A stretch of DNA of 64,000 nt from assembly GCF_041146395.1 (NCBI RefSeq), contig NC_090989.1:119225501-119289500 (forward strand), written 5' to 3'. The stretch comes from Eulemur rufifrons. Its lineage: Eukaryota > Chordata > Mammalia > Primates > Lemuridae. The notes under the pieces are model-generated. The model saw nothing but the letters and a program-made list of their open reading frames with translations. It searched no databases and had not been told where the DNA came from. Shown in pieces: positions 15,562 through 33,575 of the stretch (positions are counted from its first letter, which is position 1; the number at the start of each line of letters is the position of its first letter). The translations under genes were made by a program, and so were the position numbers.

Positions 15562-17430
15562 TACTAGAAAACCAAATCCAGCAAGCATATTAAAAGGATT
15601 GCACATCATGACTAAGTGGGATTTACGCAAAGGTGGTTCAACATCTGAAAATCAATGTAACATACCACATTAGCAGAATGAAGGGGAACTATAATCACCT
15701 TAATTGATGCAGAAAAAGCACTGGACAAAATCCAAAAGCCATTCATGATAAAAACACTGAGCAAACTAGGATTAAAAGGAAATTTCCTCAACATAAAGAG
15801 CATTTGTGAAAAACCCACAGCTAACATCACAATTAATGGGGAAAGACAAAGCAAAGATGCCCACCCTCTTCCACCACTTATATTCAACATTGTACTGGAA
15901 GCGCTGAGCAAAAAAAAAAAAGTATTCTAACTGGAAAGGAAGAAGTAAAATGATCTTTATTCACAGATGACATGGACTTACAAACAGAAAATTCTAAAGA
16001 ATCCACACATCACACATACACACAAACAAAACCGTTAGAATAAATTTTAGCAAAGTTGCAAGATACAAGATCAACTGCATTATTATATACTAGCAATGAA
16101 CAATTCAAAGACGAAATTAAGAAAACAATTCCATTTATAATAGCATTAAAAAGAACAAAATACATAGGAATAAATTTAATAAAGGAAGTATAAGACATGT
16201 ATACTAAACTATAAAACACTGCTGAAAAAATTAAAGTCCTAAATAAATGGAAGGACATTCTGTGTTAGATGGCAATATTATCCAAAGCAGTCCACAGATT
16301 CAATGCAATCCTTATCAAAGTTCAGCAGCTGATTCTAAAATTCATACAGAAGTGCAAGGGACCCCAAGTAGCCAAAACAATCCTGAAAAAGGAAAACCAA
16401 GTGGGAGGACTCATCCTTTCTGATTTCAAAACTTAATACAGTAATCAACAGATACATAGACCAATGAAACAGAATTCAGAGTCCTAAAATAAACCGATAC
16501 CTCTATAGTCAATTGATTTTCATCAAGGATGCCAAGACCATTCAATGGGAGGAAAGAACACTCTCTTCAACAAATGGTACTGGGATAAATGGATATCCAC
16601 ACACAAAAGAATGAAGTGGGACTCTTATTCAGGTCATATATAATAATTAACTTAAAATGGATGAATGACTCAGAAGAAAATACAGGAGTAAACATCCATG
16701 ACCTTGGATTTGGCAATGGATTCTCAAATAGATATTGACACCAAAAGCACAAGCAACCAAAAAAAAAAAAAAAAAAATCAATTGTACTTTATTAAAACTA
16801 AAAAACATTTGTGCACAGAACACTATCAAGAAAGCAAAAAGATAGTCTATAGAGTTAGAACAGAACATTTATAAATCACAATTCAGATAATGGTCTAGTG
16901 TCAAGAACATATAAACAACTCTTAGAAAACAAAATTCAAAAGTGAACAAAAGACTCGAATAAAAATCATTTTTCCAACGAAGATATACAAATGGCTAACA
17001 GACACATGAAAAGATGTTCAACATCATTAGTCATTAGAGAAATGCAAATCAAAACCACAATGAGATACTATCTTACACCCACTATGACGGCTATAAACAA
17101 AAAAAAATCTTTTAAAAAAGGGAAAAATTAAGTGTTGGCACAATGTGAAGAAATTGGAACCCTCTTACAATGCTGGCTGGAATGTAAAGTAGTGCAACCA
17201 ATGTAGAAAACAGTTTGACAGTTCACTAAAAGGTAAAACAGAATTACTATATGATATAGCAACTCCACTAGGAGTTGGCATACACCCACAAGAACTGAAA
17301 ATAGATATTCAAACAAATATTTATACATGAATGTTCATAGCAACACTATTCATAACAACTGAACTGTGAAAACAACCTGAATGTCCATCCATCAACAGAT
17401 GAATGGTAAACAAAATGTGGTATATAAATA

Positions 17431-18700
17431 TTAGGTCATTAAATAGGAAATGTCCAATTTCAAATCAAAAGTGTAGTTTACTATATCTCAAACAAGCAGC
17501 AGTACAATTAATCAAAGTATGTGCCTAAACCATTGACACAGTTTTGCCATCTTCACGGTAGCTTGTTTATGACAACAGTAAAGAAGGCTGGAGAGTGAGT
17601 GGTGATGAAATCACAAAAGGCATTTTCCACAGCTTGTGGAGAATTGAATATTTTTCCTTGTAAGAAGTGGTCCAAAGCCTGGACGAAGTGGTAATCAGTT
17701 GGTGCAAGGTCTGGTGAATACGGTGGATGACACAGACCTTCCAAGCCCGGCCTCTGTAGTTTGAGCAGCATTGTTTGTGTGACACATGGTCAAGTGTCGT
17801 CTTGAAAGAGGATTGGCCTCTCTGTTGACCAATCTTGGCTGCTTAATCAGAAGCATCCTCCTCATTTCGTCCAGCTGGTTGCAGTAGACATCGCTGTAAT
17901 CGATTGAGCAGGTTTTCACAAAGCTGTAGTGGATAATACCAGCGCAGGACCACCAAACAGACACCATTAGTTTTTTTGTATGAATATTTGGTTTTCAACT
18001 GTTTCGGCACTTCATCTTTAGCCAACCATTGTGCTGAATGCTTGCGATTATTAAAAAGAATCCATTTTTCATCACACACAACAATATGGTGTAGAAATGG
18101 CTCACCTTTATGTCTTGACAGCAAAAAAGGGCAAGCTTTGAGACGATTTCACTACTGATACTCGTTTAACTCATGCAGAACCCATCTATCCAGCTTCTTT
18201 ACCTTGCTGATTTGTTTCCAATGGGCCAATATTCTTGGAATAGTAACGTCAAACCTTGCTGCTAATTCATGCATACGTTTAGATGGATTTGCTTCCACTA
18301 CAGCTTTCAGCTCATCATTATCCACCTTAGTCTCAGGTCGCCCATGTGGCTCATTTTCAATATTAAAATCACCAGAACAGAACTCAAACCATGGATATCC
18401 TGTGCGTTCATTAGCCACATCCTTCTAAAATACTTTGTCGATATTTCAAGCTGTCTGCGCTGCACTGGTTCCACAACAGAACTCATATTCAAAAATAACT
18501 GTTGACTTGTCCATGGTTTCATAAAAATTGCTCTAAAAAAACCTTGAAAGATAATAACAAGCCAAAATGTGCATTTGAAAGACTAAGGATTTACCTTCAC
18601 AATAAACATAAAACAAGAAGTGTCAAAGTGAAATGTCAGAGATATAAAATGTCAAACTTAGTACTTAAGGAAATTGGGCATTTCATACTTAATAACCTAA
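17431..18700. mobile_element. mariner transposon (Hsmar2-like), near full length
   Basis: The 1270-bp element is flanked by TA at 17429-17430 and 18701-18702. The left end reads TTAGGTCATTAAATAGGAAA, and the right end in reverse complement starts TTAGGTTATTAAGTATGAAA, giving long imperfect inverted repeats. It interrupts L1 3' UTR sequence that resumes at 18703 with ATGGAATGGTATTCAGCC. Length and ends match the Hsmar2 family as I know it. The transposase on the minus strand is broken. Confidence 0.92.
17553..18486 (-). pseudogene. mariner transposase pseudogene
   Basis: The likely start is MSSVVEPVQ at 18484-18486 and the end is NKLP-stop at 17553-17555. The remains lie in different frames. 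An N-terminal DNA-binding helix-turn-helix region includes NDELKAVVEANPSKRMHEL (18152-18418). The first catalytic Asp is in CDEKWILFNN (17843-18124). The third catalytic position is in HPPYSPDLAPTDYH (17553-17771). Where the second Asp is expected (HDNA in the family) this copy reads HTNNA, so even without the frameshifts it lacks a catalytic residue. It is not functional. Confidence 0.92.
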
Positions 18701-19080
18701 TATAATGGAATGGTATTCAGCCATAAAAGGGAAGAAGTACTGATATACGCTACGACATGGATAAACTCTGAGAAATATTATGCTAAATGAAATAAGCCAG
18801 ACACAAAAGGCCACATATTGTATAATTCCACTTATATGAACTATCCAGAATACATGAATCCATAGAGACAAAAAGCAGATTAGTGATTGCCAGGAGCTGA
18901 AGGGAGTGAAGAATGGGGTGTGACTATTTAATGGATTTCTTTTTATGGCGATGAAAACATTTTGGAATTAGAAGTGATGGTCGTACAACACTGTTAATAT
19001 ACTCAATATCACTGTATTATGTACTTTCAAATGGTTAATTCTACGTTATATGAATTTTACCTCAAAAAAAATTTTTTGAA

Positions 19081-21061
19081 GAGTCTTAAATCCTCGGAAT
19101 CATTTTTTATCTCCTTATTGCCCACACTTTCCATTCCCACTATGGTTGCTCTAGTTCAGGCCTATTATGTTGTACCTGAGCCTTTACTACCCTCTAGTTT
19201 CCTTACTATCTAATCTCTCCCTCATTTAATCCATCATCCATATCAACCAGTCTAATCTTTCTATAAATATAGCTGTAATCACATGATACCCCTGCTCAAA
19301 AGCCAATACTGCCTCTACATTGTCTATCAAATTAAGAGAAATACTCTGTCTAGAATCTACTGTCCTCTCTAGAATGTCCACAGCCTTCCTTTATAGGTTT
19401 ATGATATAGACTACTGAAGAAAAGCATAGAGCTTGAATCAGACTTTGGGTTCCAATCCCAGCTCTGCCACTTACTAACTATGGCATTTTGAACAAACTCT
19501 TACTTTTCTGATCTTACAAATGGAGAAAATAGCATTTATCTCATAATATTGTTTTTGAGAATTGAATAAAATAAAGTAACAGCATAGTATGTATAATAAG
19601 TGCTAAATAAAAGCATCCTAGTATAAGGCCCCAAACCAAAACTACTCTAAACTTTATAAAAATGGGCTAGTCAAAATCTCTGGAATAAAGTTTCCACTTT
19701 TATGACTTAGTTTATCTTGTTTGCTAGTTTCTTCCCAAAACCTTAGTAAAACTCCTTTCACTCAAAAATCTACACATTCAAGAAGTATCATTTTAAGCAA
19801 TAACTTTATTTTATTAAACTTCTTGCCTCAGGTTTCTCAATATCCTTCATTTCCCACCCCACCCCCAATAATGTATACGTTCTCCTTCTTAAAAACCCAA
19901 GCACCTTGTACTTCTGAGGTACCTGTATTATAATTCTTCCTGTATTTGTCTTTTAAGCTCATCTACTACAGCAAAAGCTCCAAATAAGAACATTCTATGT
20001 CTCATTGATCTTTTGAATTTCCTACACCATCCAGAACTGTGCACACAGCAGATTCTCAATAAACATTTGTTAAATTGGGTAAAATTGAATGATATAAGCA
20101 AATACAAAAAAAATTTAAACCTGAAAATAAAGATTAATTTCAAAATGATTTTTTTAAAAATTCTGAAAAAGATAACGTCTAAAACTAATTATACATTGTC
20201 AAAAAAAAGAAATGAAGAATTTTGGAACAGACCCAATAATTAAAGTCCCAAGTGAGAAAACACCAAGAATAACGTATTTTAATCTTAGAGGCCAGAACTG
20301 TTTTAGGAAAAGAACATATAGAATAGCTTAAAATATGTTTTCTATGTAACAGAAAATCCTCTGTGATCTCTCTTGTTAGCATGTCTTCAACCCCATACAT
20401 GTTTTCCCTTAACATACTGATGCTATAACTAATGCTATAGCCATATCATCAAGCTCCTCAGAGTTACCAAAAACCGGTGTTCTCTCAAGGCTTTGAGCCT
20501 TGCACATGATATTTTTCTGCCTAAAACACTTCTTATCCTCATCCTCCAAGACTTAGGCCAGGTATTTGCTCACTGAAGATTTCTCTTTCTCTCCTTAAAA
20601 CAGAGTAGATGTATTCCTCCTTTGTGCCATTACTACTCTTCATAAATATCTTTACTATAACAGCTAACCCTAACCCTCTGTTTACCAAAATCATCTTTCT
20701 TGAGATCAAGCACCAGGTTTTTAATCACATCTCTATCCTCAGTGCCAGGCCCATATTAAATATTCCATTAATGTTTATCATGTGCATGACTGAACAAATG
20801 TATGCATAATCGGTAGGTTTACTATTCTACTCCGAATACAATTCTTTGCGAAGGGCCTGTTTATTGTCCTTTGTTTCTATTGCTAGAAAATGGTCCTTTT
20901 AATCTACTGTCATCCATGAGAATAGATGAAAAGTACTTTACAAAGTTATATAAACATAAAGTATTAATACTTTTGGGTTTCTCAATTATGTTATAATCAG
21001 CAACAATTATATTCTTTCATAAATTTCTCTCTGATCAATATTTTAGCTTTTCTAAATTCTT
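19081..21061. other. mostly unique intron sequence
   Basis: No gene is seen. A MIR lies at 19425-19612. About 20000-20075 and 20700-20790 have the AATAAACATTTGTTAAAT-like look of L2 3' ends. Otherwise the stretch is AT-rich. Confidence 0.5.
19425..19612 (-). repeat. MIR SINE (inverted)
   Basis: Minus-orientation MIR: AATCCCAGCTCTGCCACTTA, then ACAAATGGAGAAAATAGC, then AATAAGTGCTAAATAAA. Confidence 0.8.
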
Positions 21062-21418
21062 CCTTAGTCTGTTCAGGATACCATAACAAAAATACTATAA
21101 ACTGGGTAACTTATAAACAAGAGAAATTTATTTCTCACAGTTCTGGTCACTGAAAAGTCCAAGTTCAAGGCGTCAGCAGATTCTGTCTGGTAAGGGCCCA
21201 TTTCTCATAGATGGCACCTTCTTGGCTAAGTCCTCACACGGTGGAAGGGGCAAACAAGTTCCCTTGGGCTTCTTATATAAGGGCACCAATCCCATTCATG
21301 AGGACTCTGCTTTCATGGCCTAGTCACCTCCCAAAGGTCTCACCTCTTAATGTCATCATATTGGTGATTAGGTTTCAAGCTATAAATTTTGGGGGGCACA
21401 AACATTCAGACCATAGCA
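21062..21418 (-). mobile_element. MaLR LTR (MST/MLT1 type, inverted)
   Basis: It starts CTTAGTCTGTTCAGGATACC and ends GGGGGGCACAAACATTCAGA-CCATAGCA. AACTGGGTAACTTATAAAC, TTTCTCACAGTTCTGG and CCCATTCATGAGGACTCTG occur in between. This order is the reverse complement of a MaLR LTR. Confidence 0.82.
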
Positions 21419-21574
21419 CTTCCCCATCTCACACAGTTAGTTTACCACAATCCTCCTAACCTCAATTAGTACTTTTTGCACCAAACTGTTCTAATCCATT
21501 GCTTACCTAATTCTTTCTCTACTCTTTAGTCATAAACGATTCACTATGAAAACTTTAACAAAAGAGATACAGAT

Positions 21575-21790
21575 TTTAATTTTAGTCCTGCTACTGGTTG
21601 TGTAATCTTGGTCAAGTTATTTAATTTCCTTGAAACTCTAGTTTCCTTGGTTGTGAAATGGTGGTGTGTAGTAATTACCTACATCATAAAATTTTTTGTA
21701 AAGAATTTTAAAAACTGTATATGTAAAGCATTTAGCACAGTACATAGTGCATAGCACATAGCAGGCACTCAATCAATGGTAGTTATTACT
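21575..21790 (-). repeat. MIR SINE (inverted)
   Basis: Minus-orientation MIR: TAATCTTGGTCAAGTTATTT, then TTTCCTTGGTTGTGAAATGG, then ATAGCAGGCACTCAATCAAT. Confidence 0.85.
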
Positions 21791-21961
21791 TTCCTACCTC
21801 CTAGTGTGTCTGGTATTAAAGTTTCAAAATTACTTAAACCTTTTTATTGCATTATATTGCTAGATTTGGCTGTAGTTGGGAAGGAAATACTCAGATTTAA
21901 TCACTGAGCTGGTGCACAATTCTGAGGCTGTCAATTTCTTTTATCATTACACGAGCATGCA

Positions 21962-21986
21962 CGTGTGTGTGTGTGCGTGTGTGTGT
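21962..21986 (+). repeat. (GT)n microsatellite
   Basis: A short GT run with one GC interruption. Confidence 0.9.
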
Positions 21987-22489
21987 TTAAAGAGTTAGTA
22001 TAGCTTCAGATCATCTCATTACTACCCACTGTTCTTACTTCCCTGTTCCTATAGCACTGTTTCTTAATTAGAGCAATGCATTATAAATACAAGACTTTTT
22101 AAGAACCTAGTTAAGCATTGTGAACATTCCTTCCTTGTGTCGTAGCTGTTCTCTTCCTGAGGCAAATCTCTGTACCCATAACTATTCCTTATGTAATCTG
22201 GTTTCCAAATCCTTGATATTCCAGATGCCAGTGTTTGGAAGCATCCAAGTTTCTCATTACCATTGTTTAAAAAATATCCATAGAGGATAAGCTACATCGT
22301 GTTTTATTTGGCCAACACACACACACAAGGGAGCTATTGCATCATTTCACCAGAATACCTCACAGGCTTGAATCAGTGCCATCACGGGCTGTGTTGAGAC
22401 TTTAGGTACTACAACAGTTCTTACTAAGTCTTCTAACTTATGTAAACTGCTACCAGGCTAGGTTATCACTGATCTTTTCAATTCCTTCT

Positions 22490-22821
22490 TTTTTTTTTTT
22501 TTTTTGTTGAGACAGAGTCTCACTTTGTTGCCCAGGCTAGAGTGAGTGCCGTGGCGCAGCTTAGCTCACAGCAACCTCAGACTCCTCGGCTTAAGCGATC
22601 CTACTGCCTCAGCCTCCCGAGTAGCTGGGACTACAGGCATGCGCCACTATGCCCGGCTAATTTTTTCTATATAGATTTTTAGTTGTCCATATAATGTCTT
22701 TCTATTTTTAGTAGAGACGGGGTCTCGCTCAGGCTGGTCTCGAACTCCTGACCTTGAGCAATCCACCCGCCTCGGCCTCCCAGAGTGCTAGGATTACAGG
22801 CGTGAGCCACCGCGCCCGGCC
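22490..22821 (-). mobile_element. lemur-type Alu with extended linker (inverted)
   Basis: A poly-T head, the lemur right-arm signature (AGAGTGAGTGCCGTGGCGC) and linker TCTATATAGATTTTTAGTTG. It ends CACCGCGCCCGGCC. TCAATTCCTT flanks it on both sides as a target-site duplication. CpG sites in the left arm are well kept, so it is fairly young. Confidence 0.93.
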
Positions 22822-26621
<3,800 letters not shown>

Positions 26622-26877
26622 TTAAAATCTGAAAAAAGGTACCTCTGCAGTAAAATATCACTGTGACTACACCTGTTAAATTACCTTAGAACACTGGAAA
26701 TATTTTTAGTTCAGAAACTGATATACCATTACTTTATATCTTACTTTGAATTGTACTGTATTTTAGTTTTTGCTGTTTTACAATTGTTAAAAACATTAAA
26801 TATTTGTCTTCTATTGCTGATAATTAAAAATCATTCCAGTCTAGAGTAAAAATAACATTGAATAAGAAATGAAAACT

Positions 26878-26996
26878 ATGCCAGGTGCAGTGGCACACAT
26901 CTATAGTCCCAGCTACTTGGGAGGATTGCTTGAGGCCAGGAATTCAAGTCCAGCCTAGACAACACAGCAAGACCTTGTCTCTAAAAAAAAAAAATG
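26878..26996 (+). mobile_element. free left Alu monomer (FLAM-like)
   Basis: A single Alu-like arm of about 120 bp, from GCCAGGTGCAGTGGCACACA to a run of As. It has no second arm and lacks the right-arm-specific insert. Confidence 0.78.
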
Positions 26997-27911
26997 AAAA
27001 GAAGAAATAAAAACTAATGTAAAGTAGTGAGTCAATAATATTTCATATTTGTCAATCATGCTATATAGCTCCCAAACTGTCTTTGCAAGGAGAAATTTTA
27101 CTTTTTTTCTACATAAAGAAAAAGAACCATTAAGCAACAGTAGGCTTGTTTAAATACCAAAAATGAAATTCTATCTCTCCCAATTCCTTCCTGTCAGCTA
27201 AGGAGAATCAAAAAAAAAAAAGAAGAAAAAGAAGAAGAGGCCAGTTCTCACCCATGCATATTTCCTCCCTATTGGCTTAGCCAAGCCCAATATGAAGCTA
27301 TCTCAGCCCCTAATGGAAGGCCAGTAAAAATGTAAAAAATTAAAACTTTATAGTTAGAGGAAAAAAGGAGGGGAGAAAAGAGAAACAAAACGGGAAAGAG
27401 ATCATCAGCTCTGTAGACACAAACATACAGTAATGATCCATAGTTTACAACTCTTATCAAATAGAAGAATAAAACGATGGTTTGTTTTTTAAACTGAAGT
27501 TCAAAATATAAACCATTACATGTTAAAATTCGGCAATAAGCCATGTAAAGTAAGTTGCTTGATGCCCAGGAGGCAATTCTGCCTGTAAGTCTAAACTCCA
27601 ACCAGCAGTCATGGTTCAAAGAGTGCCTGCCAGAAAGTCAGAATTAGTTCGGCTAATTAGCACCATTCTGGCTTGACCTTTGAACTTAGGCCTAGACTTA
27701 CAGAAACTGCTTGCTAACACTTATTTATGACCCTTCATTGGTCTCCTGGCTTGAACACCTGCTATGAGTCAAACCTATCTTGCCCAGCTGAAATTCCAGT
27801 CTTGGCCCTTTCAAGTCAATTCTGCACACTGCCACCGGAATGCTACATAAAGAACTAAGCTCCAAAATCCATTTAAAAGAAAGTTATTCTTTTAATACAA
27901 AAACATCTTAC
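26997..27911. other. intron sequence upstream of the first coding exon's donor
   Basis: No gene is seen. A purine run (AAGAAGAAAAAGAAGAAGAGG-like) lies at 27210-27240. The remainder looks unique and has no recognised repeat. Confidence 0.55.
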
Positions 27912-28137
27912 CTAAGGTATCCTTTAGGTTTTTTACAATAGATGCTTTCCGAGCGCTGTTTTTCCTTTCCACATAGTTAGAAGGCACGAAACCTGTTTTA
28001 TTCATGGAATTTCGAACTCGCCACCAGGACTTAGAATCATCCAGAAGCCATAATCTTTCATTCTTCTTAATGTCTAGCTCTTGTTCTTGTTGGGCCACAT
28101 AATCAAATTTGGCTACTACCACCACTTCTTCTGCCAT
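27912..28137 (-). CDS. NCK1: NCK1 first coding exon (start codon, SH3-1)
   Basis: The ATG at 28135-28137 has A at -3 and G at +4, a strong Kozak context. The exon encodes residues 1-75 plus the first base of codon 76. SH3-1 covers about residues 5-59: [14 protein letters not shown] in the ALYDY position, the WW pair at 38-39, and GFVPSNYV. The tail [16 protein letters not shown] begins the linker to SH3-2. The donor is TTAG|GTAAG after 27912. NCK1 is a cytosolic adaptor with no catalytic domain. In the family it recruits actin regulators and kinases to tyrosine-phosphorylated proteins. Conceptual splicing to 4979-5691 and 2146-2340 gives 226+713+195 nt, which is 377 codons plus stop. Confidence 0.98.
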
Positions 28138-28155
28138 CTTTCAGCAGCTTCAGCA
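28138..28155 (-). other. NCK1: NCK1 5' UTR segment and splice acceptor
   Basis: Eighteen non-coding bases precede the ATG. The acceptor reads GTTTACAG at 28156-28163 on the minus strand, so at least one upstream non-coding exon must exist at higher coordinate. None was recognised up to 64000. Confidence 0.85.
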
Positions 28156-29225
28156 CTGTAAACACATAGAAAATATTTTTATATAAGGCTGAAATAGCAG
28201 CATTCTATATGCTTTTCAAAAGAGACACACAAACCTAAAAAATCTAAGGACACTGAAGGATTGAAAAGTAAAAAATATGGGAAAATACATGAGGCAAATA
28301 CTAATTTAAAGAAACAGGTGTTCCTATATTAATATCACAAAATAATTCTAAGGCAAAAACCATTATTAGTAATAAAGTTCACTACATGATGACGAAGGTT
28401 CTACTCAATATATATAAGATCTAAACTTATATGTACTTACTAACATAGCCCTAAAATAAATAGATTGGTGGAAACACAAGGAGAAATTGACAAATCCATT
28501 ACCATAAACAACAATTTTTAATATATTTATCTCAGGAATCAAACAAAGAGACAAAAACATTACTAAGGTTAGAGAAGAACTGATAACACAATCAGTAATA
28601 TTGATTTAATAGAAATATACAGAATATTGCTTCCAAACAGAAGAATACAAATGAACATGTACAAAAATTGACCAAATGCTAGGCCATAAAGAATGTCTCA
28701 ACAACTTTTATGTAACTGGAATCCTACACCACATTCTCTGACAGCTATAACAAAACACAGCTTTTTAAGAACTGTGTATGTTTGGAAACTACTTCAAAAC
28801 TCATGAGTCTAAGAATAAATTGTATAGAATTCTGAAATTACTTAGAAGTAAATGATAATTAAAAAACTATACACCTAACCTTGTGGGGTGCAGCAAAAGG
28901 AGGATATAGAGGGAGATCTCTAGTTTTAAGTAGTTACATTAGAAAATAAAAAGATGTAAAAATAAATTAATGAACTGAGCATCTAAAGCAGTTAAGTTAA
29001 AGCAGAATTTTTTTAAGTAAAAAAAATGAAATAATACAAATAGAAGAATTTAATGAAAAGATATTATCAGAGAGGGTCAATAAAATGAAAAGGTGCAGGC
29101 ATACCTGGGAGACATTGCAGGTTCAATGCCAGACTACCACAATAAAGAAAATATCATAAAAAAGTGAGTCACAGATTTTTTTCCCAGTAGGTATGTAAGT
29201 TTATATTTACAGTATACTGTCGTCT

Positions 29226-29505
29226 TTTGTTTTTTCTTTTTTTTTTTAAAGAGATAGGATCTTACTATTTCATCCAGGCTGGTCTCAAGCTCCTGGCCTC
29301 AAATGATCCTCCCGTCTCATCTCTCCTAGTAACTGGGACTATAGGTGTGAGCCACCATGCCTGGCTAACTTTTTTAGAAAATTTTTTTAGAGACATGGTC
29401 TCATTAATGTTGCTTAGGCTGGTCTCTAACTCCTGGCCTCAAGTGATCCTCCCTCCTCAGCCTCTCGAGTAGCTGGGACTACAGGCGTGAGCCACTGTGC
29501 CCAGC
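29226..29505 (-). mobile_element. dimer of two left-arm-type Alu monomers (inverted) in Tigger1
   Basis: Two Alu-like arms lie in tandem, about 29245-29370 and 29385-29505. Each runs from CCAGGCTGGTCTC (or TTAGGCTGGTCTC) to TGAGCCACCATGCC or TGAGCCACTGTGCC. Neither carries the right-arm insert with GGAGTGCAGTGGC that a standard inverted Alu has in its first arm. Flanking TATACTGTCGTC and TATACTCACATC look like a diverged target duplication. Confidence 0.75.
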
Positions 29506-29619
29506 TATACTCACATCTATTAAGTGTGCAATAGCATTATGGAAAAAAAAAAAAAAAAAAAAGTATTTAAAAAATACTCTATTGCTAAAGGATGCTAATA
29601 ATCATTTGGGCCTTCAGAG

Positions 29620-31681
<2,062 letters not shown>

Positions 31682-32460
31682 TGTAGGGTTATTAACTGGC
31701 CTAATTTCAATATTGTTGTGTCTCAGGGAACAGAGAGGCCCAAGGAGAGGGAGAGAGAAGGGAGACTGGCCGGTTTATAGTGCAGTCAGAAAACAAGCAT
31801 TTACAGATCAAGTTTGCCATCCCATATGGGCACAGTTCATGGTGCCCCAAAACAATTACAATAGTTAACACCAGAGATCACTGATCAAAGATCACCATAA
31901 TAGATATCATAATGAAAAAGTTTTAAATACAGCAAGAATTACCATATTGTGACAGAGAGACAGGAAATGAGCACATGCTGTTGGAAAAATGGCACCAACA
32001 GACTTGCTCAATGAAAAAGTGTAATAAACTTTCATTTGTCAAAAATCCAGTATCTGTGAAGCACAATGAAGCCAAGCACAATAAAATGAGGTATGCTTGT
32101 AGTTGTTTGTCAAGACCAATAAAATTGACATAGTTCCGGCAAGACAGATAAGTGAAAAAAAGAAAAAGTACACCCAAGTACCAGGAATGAAAAAGCAGTC
32201 ACAATTATAGATGCTGCAGACATCTAAAAGTAATGGCAACATTATGAACAATTTTATCAATAAATCTGAAAACAAGTGAATGCACAAATTTATAGAAAAA
32301 TTGAAATAATAAAATTGAATCGGTCATTAAAGAAATCTTTCCATAATGAAAATATCAGTACCAGAGGTATGACAGGCAAGTTCTATTAAAATTCAAGTAA
32401 CAAGTAATTCCAATTTATATTAATACAAACTCTTTTAGAAGAAAGGAAAATTATAAGCCA

Positions 32461-33239
32461 ATCTCACTCCAGAACCTCACTCCTGATCAAACCAGTCACA
32501 ACCAGATCAGTTCTCTGTTTTCTTCAGAGAGATTATTTTACATAAAACAGCTATCCCTGGCTTTTCAAGCAAGTAAATTCAGCTTTTTATTCTGGACATT
32601 GAGTAAGCAGTCTTTTTTCTCAACGATGAAGCAAGTTCTTCAAAGTTCTCAGGGAAATGCATTTTAATCTAGTATTCAACATTTGCTGGCATTCAAGTGT
32701 ATAAACAAGGTAGATACATTTTTCAGGCACAATGACTCAAGTATATACAGCAGCAAAACAACTAATGCTAAAAAAGAAAAAGGGCAATGTGGTCTTCAAG
32801 AAACAATGGTATGAGCAGAGATTATTAGCATTCTTACAATTTTTCTGTTTGAAATTACTTCAAAATAAAGAATTATAACCAAGTCTAAATAATTACTGGT
32901 ACATAATGTAAAAAAAAATTACAAGACTGAGCAATAGATTTTTTGAGACACTGGAAGGCTAGAAGCAGAGAGACATTTTTTTCAGGGATACCTGGGCATT
33001 GACTCTGATTCCTTCCTGTGGCTCCTACTCCAATCCAATTAATCTATATGCTTAATGAAATTTAATTCTAGGTCCAAATAGAATTTTGAAACATGCAAAA
33101 ATGATTTTAAAATTTATCTAGAAAAGTAAACACGTAAAACTTTCAATAAAATTTGGAAAATTGGTATTTTTTAGAACTACCCAAGTGACTCCAATGTACA
33201 GCCAGAACTGAGAACCTATATAAACCAGTCATAATCTTT
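32461..33239. other. intron sequence without a recognised gene
   Basis: No gene is seen. About 33178-33215 resembles the end of an MER5-type hAT element (GTGACTCCAATGTACAGCCA then GAACTGAGAACC). Confidence 0.45.
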
Positions 33240-33575
33240 TCCTCGCTAGGTTATTCCACATTAACCCAATTAAGGCCAATGAAGTGCAAGAAAAAGTATA
33301 CTAGGGATTTCAGGGTAGAGCTGATTGGCTCTTGAGAAACATAGTAAGAGACTATCTCTGGATTTTGTCACGAACAGATAGATTTGAGAGGTCTGGAACC
33401 TACTGCAGCCATCTTATCATCAGAGGATGAAACTATCAAGCAAGCTAAAGGAGAGCTGCTAGGAAATAGAGCCAGAACTGCTAAAATAAGCACTGAAGCC
33501 TGCCCTCTGAACCTCCTGTTCCTTAACCTAATAAACCTCTTCATTGTATAAGACAGTTTTAGTTTTCTTTCAACT
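33240..33575 (+). mobile_element. probable ancient MLT1-type MaLR LTR fragment
   Basis: GGCCAATGAAGTGCAAG, CTGCAGCCATCTTATCATCA and TTCCTTAACCTAATAAACCT occur in the order expected of old MLT1 LTRs. Divergence is high. Confidence 0.5.

Noticed and set aside
14188..16868. Minus-strand frames of 60-117 codons as membrane proteins
   Set aside because: They are the T-rich complement of A-rich L1 ORF2, which gives Phe/Leu-rich false frames.
17553..18522. Functional domesticated mariner transposase
   Set aside because: The frame is broken in several places, and the middle catalytic Asp is replaced. There is no fused exon or splice context.
20640..20680. Telomere-like CTAACCCTAACCC run as an interstitial telomere
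   Set aside because: Only about two units are present, which is expected by chance.
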